A DNA stretch of 64,000 bases from Pseudomonadota bacterium. GTDB lineage: Bacteria > Chloroflexota > UBA6077 > JAJPHF01. Shown one piece after another: positions 18,490-26,423 of the stretch (the first letter of the stretch is position 1; the number at the start of each line of letters is the position of its first letter). A program made the position numbers and the translations under genes. The DNA lies in assembly GCA_021325365.1 (NCBI GenBank), contig JAJPHF010000100.1, positions 39,326 to 103,325 on the forward strand. Reading direction: 5' to 3'. The notes below the pieces were generated by a model. The model did no database searches, had not been told where the DNA came from, and saw nothing but the letters and a program-made list of their open reading frames with translations.

Positions 18490-18724
18490 AGGGGGCCGGG
18501 AGCGCCACTGGGCGCTGAGCCGCGCGCATCTTGGGAGCGCCGACAACCGGTCCACTGGCTCTCCGCGTGCGTGTCTGCCGTGCCGTGAGGATCGCAGCGT
18601 CGAGGTCCACGTCCTGCCACCGCAGCGCCAGGCACTTGCCGTGGCGCAAGCCCTTGCCGTGGCGCAAGCCAAGGTAGGCGAGCACTGCCCACAGCCCGCC
18701 CAGCCGGTGCTCCTGTCTGATTTT
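18490..18724 (-). pseudogene. Tyrosine recombinase (integrase) fragment
   Basis: A remnant of a phage/ICE-type tyrosine integrase. The frame opens after a stop at about 18725 and reads HRLGGLWAVLAYLGLRHG, then CLALRWQDVDLDAAILTARQ, then RTRRASGPVVGAPKMRAAQRPVALPAP. This is the start of the catalytic domain, including the first catalytic Arg in GLRHG. After about 18490 homology stops, and the N-terminal SAM-like domain and the His-x-x-Arg/Tyr part are missing. Inside it an 18-base tandem duplication inserts six residues (KGLRHG). It is about 500 bases from tRNA-Ser(CGA), so it probably marks an old integration scar. Confidence 0.75.
18635..18670. repeat. 18-base perfect tandem duplication
   Basis: CTTGCCGTGGCGCAAGCC occurs twice without gap (18635-18652 and 18653-18670), duplicating six codons inside the integrase fragment. 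Each copy is itself nearly a hairpin (CTTGC...GCAAG), which may have promoted slippage. Confidence 0.9.
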
Positions 18725-18865
18725 TCAGGGATGAGCGGGCCTGCTTCCCCGTCCCCGCCGCACGCGGGGGGGATGGTAGGCGGGGCGCAGCACGCGGAGG
18801 TCGCTAGGCTGAAGGCTTGCCTAGAGCGACTGGGGCTGCACCGGTCCCAAGCGGACGAGTTGGCG

Positions 18866-19951
18866 TCACTCCGCGCTCGTCACGACGAGGTTCCTGAACC
18901 GGGCCTCGGCGCGCCCCGACGTGTCATCCCCGGCGCCAAGAAAGATGATGCCCTCACGATAGGTGTCGTCGTGCGCCTGCGCGACCTGCTGGCCGTTGAT
19001 CAGTACGGTCAGATCGCCGCCCACCGCCCGGACGCCGATCCGGTTCCAGTCGCTACCAGCATGGAGGCCCGCTGCGGGGCGCGCCGGGATGAGCATGGTC
19101 CAGGTCCCGGAGCTGGGGTCCGCGCGTCCCAGCGCAAAAATGCCACTCGTCGGCGCGACCGCGAGCTGGTACAGGCCTCGGAGACTCTGGCCGCGGAAGC
19201 CCAGGATGATGTACGAGCTACCCGCGGTGAGGAGCCGTGCATCGACCTCAGCCTGGAAGTCGCGGAACACGTGATTCCAGAGCGGCACGGTTGCGGTTTC
19301 GCGCGCACCGGCCAGCTGAATGGTTTTGTATTCGCCGTTCTCGTACCCCACGGTCCACTGTGAGGGGTCCGGCGACTGGGGCAGCCAGCCACTGCTCGGG
19401 TCCGAGAAATCGTCCCGGTACAACACCTCGGGCGCGCGCTGGGGCGCCTGCGCCGCGACAGTCGGCGTCGTAGCGGCGGCACAGGGTTGCACCTCGACCT
19501 CAACCCTATCGACCCCGCGCGCCCCCGGAACCGTCAGGCTCGACACCCAGACGATCAGCTCATGGGCGCCGGGCGACACCTGACACGTGTCCCACACGCG
19601 CTGGAAACCGACCCGGGCAAATTGGGGGCCGAGTTGAGATGCGGCGTCGGGACTGGGACGTTCGGAGGCAGCGTAGCCGATCAGATTCTGCGGATTGGAC
19701 GAATCGTCGAAATACACCGCGATGTCGTTCTCGTTGAGGCCCGAGCCATCGGAACTGCGCGTATCGGCCGCATAACCGGTAATCTCGACGGTACCCTGGA
19801 CCTTCTCGCCGGCCTGGGGCCGCGTAATCTGGACTACTACGTTGCCGTCAACCTGATCCACGACGGAGGCAGAAACGGCAGGCCCCTTCGACGGGAGCAG
19901 AAGTACCAGAAGGGCCATTCCAGAGGCAATTGTGCCAAGCGCTTTACCCAT
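18866..19951 (-). CDS. Secreted protein with LamG/DUF1080-like domain
   Basis: A 361-residue exported protein. The signal peptide MGKALGTIASGMALLVLLLPSKGPAVSAS is followed by an Ig-like segment (VVVQITRPQAGEKVQGTVEITGYAAD) resembling secreted bacterial Ig domains, and a jelly-roll domain from about residue 175 (YRDDFSDPSSGWLP...NGEYKTIQLAG...NRIGVRAVGGDLTVLINGQQV) typical of LamG-like or 3-keto-disaccharide hydrolase (DUF1080) folds that bind carbohydrates. The combination suggests a cell-surface glycan-binding protein. No membrane anchor is visible at the C-terminus. GC content is a little lower than its neighbours. Confidence 0.72.
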   Translation of the reverse strand: MGKALGTIASGMALLVLLLPSKGPAVSASVVDQVDGNVVVQITRPQAGEKVQGTVEITGYAADTRSSDGSGLNENDIAVYFDDSSNPQNLIGYAASERPSPDAASQLGPQFARVGFQRVWDTCQVSPGAHELIVWVSSLTVPGARGVDRVEVEVQPCAAATTPTVAAQAPQRAPEVLYRDDFSDPSSGWLPQSPDPSQWTVGYENGEYKTIQLAGARETATVPLWNHVFRDFQAEVDARLLTAGSSYIILGFRGQSLRGLYQLAVAPTSGIFALGRADPSSGTWTMLIPARPAAGLHAGSDWNRIGVRAVGGDLTVLINGQQVAQAHDDTYREGIIFLGAGDDTSGRAEARFRNLVVTSAE

Positions 19952-20152
19952 ACCACAGCTCCATTCGGGGATCTAGCTGACCATCGCTGAGTATAAGGGC
20001 GGCGGCTGAACGCTCACCAGGCAGGTAGCGCAATGTGCAAAGAACGATATAAAGAGATCTTGTTCCGCTCGTTCGGCGCTCGCCTGCGCGACGACCGAAT
20101 GTGGTCAGCCCCCGGTCGTCGCGCTGTTGCCTGATCCGAAAACGCGTGCCCG

Positions 20153-21574
20153 TTACCGCTCGCGGCCGGCCGGGGCCGGCATCCGGTGCGGCGGTGCGTC
20201 CACGTCGGGGAGCGGCGGAACCATGGGCACGGTGGGCGGCGGCTGGGGCGCGGCCGGGCGCTGCGGGGCGGCGGGAAGCTCCACTCGCTCCAGGCGCGGG
20301 CCGGCAATATCCTTACGCCTAGCGACCACCCGGTAGTCGAAGCTCAGGTCGCTCGTCCCGCCGCCCTGCTCGCGCACCTCGAACCCTGCCGGCGTCTTGC
20401 TATTGACGTACAACCCACCTGAGTTGCCGAGCGGCGTCAAGAAGACGTAGTAGTCGTCGCCATGCACCAGTGCCGCGAAGTCCCGGTCAAGCCGGACCTG
20501 CGCCCGCCCGTTCGCGAGCTGGCCCCGCCCGAAGTCCTCGAACCAGCTCTCGGGCGACTCCACACAGTAGAGGCGGCGATGGCTGCCGTCAGGATGCGGC
20601 ACGGCCGCCGACTTCGGCCCGCCGAGCACGGTAAATGGCCCGTTCACTTGGACCGGGCCGTCAAAGCGCGCGGCAAAGGCCGAACTCGGGCCGGTCGCAT
20701 AAAGCCCTGTGCTGCTGCCCGACGAGAAGAAGCCACCGATGCTGCTATTGCTCGTGCCGAGCACGCCCACATTCCCATTCGATGTGCCGTACACGCCGGT
20801 ACCGGTGTTCGAGGTGGCAATCGCCGCGTAGTTGTTGGGCGAGGTCGCATAGAGCCCGTACTGCTGGAGGGAGTTCGCATAGACACCGACCGAGGTGTTG
20901 GAGGTACCCAGGACCCCCACGTTGCCGTTGGCGCTGCCCTGAACTCCCACGCCGGTATTGGATTGGCCCAGCACCCCGCTGTTGTTGTTCGAAATCCCGT
21001 ACGCCCCATAGTTGCTGCTGGAGCTGCCAACCACCCCGTAGCCGGTGCTGCTGGTGCCGCCCACCCCCGCCGTGCCTTGCGGGGCGACGGGCCCGGGGCT
21101 ATCGGCAACCCCCTGCACCGCGGTAATGCCGGCGGGCGCCACCCCGAGTACCCCAGCGACGTAGCCTGACGGCCGAGTGACCGAGCCGTACAGCCCGAGC
21201 GTACCGGACCCCTGCCCGCTGCCGTCGGTGCTCCCATGAACGCCGTCCTGAACTCCAGAGTGGCCTCGGACGCCCATGGCCTGCACGGAGTTGCCGAAGA
21301 CAGCCGCTCCGGCGGACGCGGTGCTATCGTGCTCGACGTAGAGACCGTTAGCGTTTTGACCGGCGCCACTTCGAACAAGGCTCGTTTCACTGATGGCAGT
21401 GTTCATCTCGCCGCAGATTAGCGCCGAGTCCTGTGCGCCCCCTGCCTGCGCGACCCGCTCGCCGGCCTTCGCCAGGACCCCGGCAACTACCGCCGCCACG
21501 CCTGCCAGTACTCCCCGCCGCGCGAGGATGGCCCGGCCCCGAGTCCGCCGCGCCTGCACCTCTTGCTCATGCAC
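20153..21574 (-). CDS. Tat-exported repeat protein (GVxGxS-type repeats)
   Basis: A protein of about 473 residues. The N-terminus carries a twin-arginine leader (RRTRGRAILARRGVLAGVAAVVAGVLA). The centre has at least ten short repeats such as GVQGSANGNVGVLGTSNTSVGVYANS, GTGVYGTSNGNVGVLGTSNSS and YGVVGSSSSNYGAYGIS, which should form a beta-solenoid rich in Gly, Ser, Asn and Val. The C-terminal 130 residues (RLYCVESPESWFEDFGRGQL...YYVFLTPLGNSGGLYVNSKTPAGFEVREQ) form a conserved globular domain often found after such repeats. I chose GTG 21574 because GGGAGGG lies nine bases upstream; ATG 21592 is an alternative. Function is unknown; a surface or spore-coat-like structural role is possible. Confidence 0.75.
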   Translation of the reverse strand: MHEQEVQARRTRGRAILARRGVLAGVAAVVAGVLAKAGERVAQAGGAQDSALICGEMNTAISETSLVRSGAGQNANGLYVEHDSTASAGAAVFGNSVQAMGVRGHSGVQDGVHGSTDGSGQGSGTLGLYGSVTRPSGYVAGVLGVAPAGITAVQGVADSPGPVAPQGTAGVGGTSSTGYGVVGSSSSNYGAYGISNNNSGVLGQSNTGVGVQGSANGNVGVLGTSNTSVGVYANSLQQYGLYATSPNNYAAIATSNTGTGVYGTSNGNVGVLGTSNSSIGGFFSSGSSTGLYATGPSSAFAARFDGPVQVNGPFTVLGGPKSAAVPHPDGSHRRLYCVESPESWFEDFGRGQLANGRAQVRLDRDFAALVHGDDYYVFLTPLGNSGGLYVNSKTPAGFEVREQGGGTSDLSFDYRVVARRKDIAGPRLERVELPAAPQRPAAPQPPPTVPMVPPLPDVDAPPHRMPAPAGRER

Positions 21575-21864
21575 CGGCCTGCCCTCCCTCATGCGGCCGT
21601 GTGCCGGCCGACTGTCGGGCTCAGGATGCCCCAGCGGCCCATGGCTGTCAACGCGCGCGCGAGCTGTTACACGCGCTCCGGCCTCGCCCGCTCGTGCCGC
21701 CCCGGCCGGAGTAGCGTTCGGGTGTGCCCCTGCAAGCACTGCCTGGTGGCGTCTCGCTGCCCCGGCGCCTGGTGGGCCATGCGAGGCTCGCGCAGCGCGT
21801 CCCGGTTGGTGATACAACGGTGAGGGGACGAGTCGGCCGGCGCGGCCGGGGGAGATGGCGGGCG

Positions 21865-22635
21865 ATGGATCTGGGACTGACGGGCAAGGTGGCGCTCGTC
21901 ACGGGGGCGAGCCGGGGAATCGGCAAGGCGATCGCGCTGGGGCTCGGCGCCGAGGGCTGCCGGGTCGCGCTGGTGGCGCGCACGCGGGAGGCCGTCGAGG
22001 CGGCGGCGGCCGAGGTGGCGGCGCGGGGCGCGGACGCCTTGCCGATCGTCGCCGACGTGAGCGTGGCGGCCGACGTGGAGCGCATGATCGACGCGGCCGC
22101 CGCCCGCTGGGGCCGCCTCGACGTGCTGGTGAACAACGTTGGCGGGCGGCGCGGCGGCGCGTTCATGGAGACTACCGACGAGGACTGGCTCGGCGCCTTC
22201 GAGCTGAACGTGCTCTCGGCGATCCGGGCGAGCCGCGCGGCCGTGCCGCACCTGCGCCAGCAGGGCGGCGGCGCGATCGTCATGATCTCGTCGATCTACG
22301 GGCGCGAGGCCGGCGGCGTCGTGACGTACAACGCGACGAAGTCGGCCATGATAAGCCTGACGAAGAACCTGGCGCGCGAGCTAGCAGGCGAGAACATCCG
22401 CGTGAACAGCGTCGCGCCAGGCTCGATCTCCTTCCCCGGCGGCTCGTGGTGGCGACGCCAGCAGGAGGACCCGCAGGCAATGGCCGAGTTCGTGCGGCGA
22501 GACATGCCGTATGGGCGCTTCGGCCGCGTGGACGAGGTGGCGAACGTGGCGGTCTTTCTCGCCTCGGAGCGCGCCAGTCTCATGACGGGGGCCTGCGTGC
22601 CGGTCGACGGCGCGCAGGGGCGCTCCAACATCTAG
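21865..22635 (+). CDS. SDR family oxidoreductase
   Basis: A 256-residue classical short-chain dehydrogenase/reductase. The NAD(P)-binding motif TGASRGIG, the NNVGG strand, Ser in VMISSIYG and the catalytic Tyr/Lys in YNATKSA are all present, as is the C-terminal PVDGAQG. ATG 21865 gives the normal family N-terminus MDLGLTGKVALVTG. It reduces or oxidises an unidentified carbonyl/alcohol substrate in the cytosol; the FabG/3-oxoacyl-reductase subfamily is closest. It is followed after 86 bases by cobT on the same strand. Confidence 0.88.
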   Translation: MDLGLTGKVALVTGASRGIGKAIALGLGAEGCRVALVARTREAVEAAAAEVAARGADALPIVADVSVAADVERMIDAAAARWGRLDVLVNNVGGRRGGAFMETTDEDWLGAFELNVLSAIRASRAAVPHLRQQGGGAIVMISSIYGREAGGVVTYNATKSAMISLTKNLARELAGENIRVNSVAPGSISFPGGSWWRRQQEDPQAMAEFVRRDMPYGRFGRVDEVANVAVFLASERASLMTGACVPVDGAQGRSNI

Positions 22636-22721
22636 GGGGGCAGGAGCGGGTTCCGAGAGGCGCGGCCGCGGTGGAGCCGGACGCGGACGCCCGGAGTAGC
22701 GGCGGCGAGGCGGGTGAGGTG

Positions 22722-23849
22722 ATGGCGGAGCGCTGGCAGGACGTGGCGGCGGTGATCGGGGCGCTCGACAGCGCGGCGGTGGCGGCGGCGCGGGCGCGGC
22801 AGGCGCGGCTCACGAAGCCGGCGGGCAGCCTGGGGCAGCTCGAAGACCTGGCGGTACAGCTGGCCGGCGTGCAGGGTCGCGCGGTGCCCCGCTTGGCGGA
22901 ACGGGCGATCGTCGTGATGGCGGCCGACCACGGGGTCGCCGCGGAGGGCGTGAGCGCCTACCCGCCGGTCGTCACCGCGCAGATGGTCGCCAACTTTCTG
23001 GCGGGCGGCGCGGCGATCAACGTGCTAGCCCGCCAGACGGGCGCGCGGCTAGTCGTGGTGGATGTCGGCGTGGCGAGCGCGCTGCCAAGCGGGGACGACG
23101 GCGAGGCGTCGCCGGTGGCTGCTCCCCGCGCGGGCAGTGCTGGATCGGACAGCACCTTCCGCCGTGTGCCGATCGCGCGGGGGACGGCGAACCTGGCGCG
23201 CGGGCCGGCGATGAGCCGCGCGCAGGCCGAGGCCGCGATCGGCGTGGGGCTGGAGGTCGTCGGAGCCGAGGCGGCGCGCGGCCTGGACGCCGTGGTGCTT
23301 GGCGACATGGGGATCGGCAACACGACGGCGGGCGCGGCGCTGGTGGCGGCTCTCTGCGCGCAGCCGCCGGCCGCCGTCGTGGGCCGCGGCACCGGGGTGG
23401 ACGACGCGGGCTGGCGCCGCAAGGTGGGCGTGGTCGAGCGGGCGCTGGCAGTGAATCACCCCGACCTCGCCGATCCGCTCGGCGCGCTCGCGGCCCTCGG
23501 CGGCTTCGAGCACGCCGGCCTGGTGGGCGTCGCGCTCGGCGCGGCCGCGCGCCGCGCGGTTGTGGTGGTCGACGGGCTGGCCGCCACCGCCGCGGCGCTG
23601 GTCGCCGCGCGGCTCTGCCCCGCCGTGCGCGCCTACCTCGTGGCTGGCCACGCCTCGGTCGAGCCGGGGCAGCGGGCGGCGCTCGCCGCGCTCGACCTCC
23701 GGCCGCTGCTCGACCTCGACCTGCGGCTGGGCGAGGGGACGGGTGGCGCGCTGGCCCTGCACCTGCTCGACGCCGCGGTTCGGCTGCACGCTGAGATGGC
23801 CACCTTCGACGCGGCGGGCGTCTCGGAGCGCGAGCCGTTTCCTAGCTGA
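22722..23849 (+). CDS. cobT: Nicotinate-nucleotide--dimethylbenzimidazole phosphoribosyltransferase
   Basis: A 375-residue CobT enzyme, which makes alpha-ribazole 5'-phosphate for the lower ligand of cobalamin. Family motifs include TKPAGSLGQLEDLAVQLAG near the start, VVMAADHGVAAEGVSAYP, LGDMGIGNTTAGAALV, GRGTGVDDAGW and the C-terminal GEGTGGALAL, whose Glu is the catalytic base in known CobT proteins. The start ATG 22722 follows a GAGG-rich stretch. No other cobalamin genes lie nearby, so the pathway must be elsewhere or the organism salvages precursors. Its last 8 bases overlap the convergent Dabb gene. Confidence 0.92.
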   Translation: MAERWQDVAAVIGALDSAAVAAARARQARLTKPAGSLGQLEDLAVQLAGVQGRAVPRLAERAIVVMAADHGVAAEGVSAYPPVVTAQMVANFLAGGAAINVLARQTGARLVVVDVGVASALPSGDDGEASPVAAPRAGSAGSDSTFRRVPIARGTANLARGPAMSRAQAEAAIGVGLEVVGAEAARGLDAVVLGDMGIGNTTAGAALVAALCAQPPAAVVGRGTGVDDAGWRRKVGVVERALAVNHPDLADPLGALAALGGFEHAGLVGVALGAAARRAVVVVDGLAATAAALVAARLCPAVRAYLVAGHASVEPGQRAALAALDLRPLLDLDLRLGEGTGGALALHLLDAAVRLHAEMATFDAAGVSEREPFPS

Positions 23850-24138
23850 ACTCGTAGTCGACGATGGCGCGACTGCCCCAGTGGCGCGCGAGCAGCTCGC
23901 GGGCGACCCGCTCGTGCGCGGGGTGACTGAGGTATCGCTGCAGCTCGCCCTCGTCGGCGAAGTCGCAGTGCAGCGCGTAGTCGTAGGTGGTGTCGCGCGT
24001 CGAAACGTTCTTCCCCAGCGACCAGTTGCGCACCCAGGCGATCTGCCCGGGCAGCGCGTTCAGGGCGTCCAGCGTCGCCTGCACGTCCGCGGCGCCCGTC
24101 TCGGGCTTGAATTTGAAGCAAACGATATGCTTGATCAT
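23842..24138 (-). CDS. Dabb family stress-responsive A/B barrel protein
   Basis: A 98-residue protein, MIKHIVCFKFKPETGAADVQ..., with the ferredoxin-like Dabb (PF07876) pattern of alternating strands and helices and the conserved late segment YLSHPAHERVARELL. Family members dimerise to a small barrel, and several act in stress response or as polyketide-type cyclases. Its start overlaps the upstream HAD gene by four bases (ATGA), so the pair is co-translated. Its end overlaps the convergent cobT by eight bases. Confidence 0.82.
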   Translation of the reverse strand: MIKHIVCFKFKPETGAADVQATLDALNALPGQIAWVRNWSLGKNVSTRDTTYDYALHCDFADEGELQRYLSHPAHERVARELLARHWGSRAIVDYEFS

Positions 24139-24923
24139 GCTTCCCTCCGCTCCATCACTACGTCGTCGCGCGCGGTGGACTGCAGCCGGTCGATCAGGGC
24201 CGGGAGGTCGGCCAGGGCCGTAATCACGGCGTCGGGCGCGACCGCGCCGGGGGGCTCCTGCCGGTACTGGTGCGTCAGCACGGCGCGCATCCCGAGCGCG
24301 CGTGGCCCCTCGACGTCCTCGCGCAGGCGGTCGCCTACGAATACCGCCTCGTCGGGCCGAGCGCCCAGCGCCGCCAGCACCGTCTCGTAGATGCGCGGGT
24401 GCGGCTTGCGCACGCCGATCTCGGACGAGAAGACGACCGCGTCGAGATGGCCCGCCAGGCCCAGGGCGCCCAGCGTGCGCCGCATCAGCGGGCCGGGCGT
24501 GTAGGCGTTGGAGACGAGGCCCAGCCGCAGCCCCCGCGCGCGCAGCGTCTCGAGCGCCGTGATGGTCGCGGGCTCGACGGCGAGGTGGCGCGCGAACGCC
24601 GCGTGCTCGCGGTCGACCAGCTCGCGCACCTGCTCCGCGGGGAGCGCGTAGCCGTGCGCCGCGAGCGCGGCGGCGAACAGCGCGTGATTGTCCACCTCGG
24701 CGTGGCGGTCGCGCGCGTACGCCGCCCGCGCGGCCGCCAGCACGTGCTGGTCGAGCCGGAGGGCGAGGTCGGCCGCCGGAGGGCAGTCCGGCCGCGCCGC
24801 CGCGAGGCACGCCAGCAAGTCCTCGCTGCTGGCCAGGCGCACGGCGTCGGGCACCTCCCAGCGCACCAGGGTGTACCCGAGGTCGAGGAGCACCGCGCGT
24901 ACTGCCGGCCGCGCCTCCCTCAT
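24135..24923 (-). CDS. HAD family hydrolase with altered motif I
   Basis: A 262-residue haloacid-dehalogenase-superfamily protein with an alpha-helical cap between residues 35 and 120. Motif I reads LLDLGYTL: the nucleophile Asp is present, but the second Asp of DxD is Gly, so acid/base help in phosphatase chemistry is altered. Motif II is SNAYTPG, motif III is VRKPHPRIY with its Lys, and motif IV is GDRLREDVEG. Likely a small-molecule phosphatase or related hydrolase. It is the middle gene of a coupled set: it overlaps the nucleotidyltransferase stop and the Dabb start by four bases each. Confidence 0.8.
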   Translation of the reverse strand: MREARPAVRAVLLDLGYTLVRWEVPDAVRLASSEDLLACLAAARPDCPPAADLALRLDQHVLAAARAAYARDRHAEVDNHALFAAALAAHGYALPAEQVRELVDREHAAFARHLAVEPATITALETLRARGLRLGLVSNAYTPGPLMRRTLGALGLAGHLDAVVFSSEIGVRKPHPRIYETVLAALGARPDEAVFVGDRLREDVEGPRALGMRAVLTHQYRQEPPGAVAPDAVITALADLPALIDRLQSTARDDVVMERREA

Positions 24924-26290
24924 CGGGCGCCCGCGGCCCCGCGCAGCTCGGCGTACAGCTCGCGGGCGATGCGCTCGGCCGTCGCGCGGTCGTCCTCGGC
25001 CAGCTGGCCGTCGATCACCAGCTCCAGCAGCCGGTCCTTGATCGGCCGGATCCACGGGCCGGGGCCCTCGCCGAACAACGCCATGAGGTCGTTGCCGTCG
25101 AGCGGGCTGCGTAGCTTCGCCACGTCCGCCTGCGCCTGAATGGCTTCGCAGCGCGCCCGCAGCTCCTCCAGGCGTCGGATCGCCGCGCGGCGCTTGTCCT
25201 CGCGCCGCGTCGTCAGGTCGGCCCGCGAGAGCTTGAACAGGTCGTCCAGCGCGTCGCCCGCCTCGCGTAGAAAGCGGCGGACGGCGGCGTCGGTCCAGTC
25301 GCCGTCGTAGTTGTTGATCCGCTGGTGCATCGCCACCAGGTGCGTGACGCGCGCCACCAGCGCCCGGTCGTAGCGCAGGCGGTTCAGGATACGGCGGCTC
25401 ATGCCCTCGCCCACGAACTCGTGGCCGAAGAAGTGCGTCTCGCCGTTCACGTTGTCGATGGTGCGCGGCTTGCCGACGTCGTGCAGGAGTGCGGCCCAGC
25501 GCAGCACTAGCTCCGGCTCGATGTTGTCCACCACGTGCAATGTGTGCTCGAACACGTCCTTGTAGCGGTAGATGTCCTGCCGGATGGTACGCATCGCCAG
25601 GACCTCGGGCACGATGTGCTGCATGAGGCCGAGATCGCAGAGCAGCCGCAGGCCGTAGCCGGCGCGCGGGGCGACGAGCAGCTTGTCCATCTCCTGCGCG
25701 ATGCGCTCGCGGCTGATGTCGCCGAGCAAGGCGGCCGTGCGCTTGATCGCCGCGGCCGTGTCGGGGTCGAGGCGGAAGTCGAGCTGCGCGACGAAGCGGA
25801 CCGCGCGCAGCAGCCGCAGGGGGTCCTCGGCGAACCGCTCGTCGGGATTGCCCACCGCGCGCACGAGATGGGCGTCGAGGTCGTGGACGCCGCCGAAGGG
25901 GTCGACGAGCGCGCCGCTCTGCAGGTCCTGAGCGATCGCGTTGATGGTCAGGTCGCGGCGAGCGAGGTCGCCTTCGAGCGTCGTGCCGAAGCGGACCGCG
26001 GGCTTGCGCGACCGCGGCGCGTACTCTTCGGAGCGGAAGGTCGTGATCTCGACCGTCACGCCCTCCACGTGCGCGCCGATCGTGCCGAAGCGCTCGCCGA
26101 CCGTCCAGACGTGCTCTGCCGGGAGGGCGTTGAGCAGGCGCTTGACCTCGTCTGGCGGCGCGTCGGTCGCCAGGTCGTAGTCCGCGCTCGGCCGGCCGAG
26201 GAGCCGGTCGCGCACGGAGCCGCCGACCAGGTATGCCTGAAACCCCGCGTTGGCGAAGCGATCGGCCAGCCGGGACAACGCACCGTTCAC
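24920..26290 (-). CDS. CCA tRNA nucleotidyltransferase/poly(A) polymerase-type with HD domain
   Basis: A protein of about 456 residues with an N-terminal class II nucleotidyltransferase head (LVGGSVRDRLLGRPSADYDLATDA, with the catalytic DxD), the RRDLTINAIA and RAVRFVAQLDF motifs, an RNA-binding neck, and a central HD phosphohydrolase domain (HTLHVVDN...RWAALLHDVGKP). The family adds or repairs the CCA end of tRNAs; the HD domain can remove phosphates from 2',3'-cyclic ends. I chose GTG 26290, five bases after GGAGG; ATG 26308 would add six residues. It sits downstream of infC on the same strand. CCA addition versus A-addition cannot be separated from sequence alone. Confidence 0.88.
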   Translation of the reverse strand: MNGALSRLADRFANAGFQAYLVGGSVRDRLLGRPSADYDLATDAPPDEVKRLLNALPAEHVWTVGERFGTIGAHVEGVTVEITTFRSEEYAPRSRKPAVRFGTTLEGDLARRDLTINAIAQDLQSGALVDPFGGVHDLDAHLVRAVGNPDERFAEDPLRLLRAVRFVAQLDFRLDPDTAAAIKRTAALLGDISRERIAQEMDKLLVAPRAGYGLRLLCDLGLMQHIVPEVLAMRTIRQDIYRYKDVFEHTLHVVDNIEPELVLRWAALLHDVGKPRTIDNVNGETHFFGHEFVGEGMSRRILNRLRYDRALVARVTHLVAMHQRINNYDGDWTDAAVRRFLREAGDALDDLFKLSRADLTTRREDKRRAAIRRLEELRARCEAIQAQADVAKLRSPLDGNDLMALFGEGPGPWIRPIKDRLLELVIDGQLAEDDRATAERIARELYAELRGAAGAR

Positions 26291-26423
26291 GCCCACCTCC
26301 GGTCTCATTGTACCCAGCCGCCGGCGGGCGAAACGAGGCTCGCGGCCCTAAATCGGCGCACTTCGAACAGGCCGCCGCGCGATCGGCGCGGCGTGGGTGG
26401 GGCGGCATAAGTTCCGCGCGGGC

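Noticed and set aside
24135..26408. 757-residue minus-strand frame spanning the nucleotidyltransferase region
   Set aside because: Its 5' half is an out-of-frame, Arg/Pro-rich shadow of the nucleotidyltransferase; only the last 262 codons (the HAD protein) are real.
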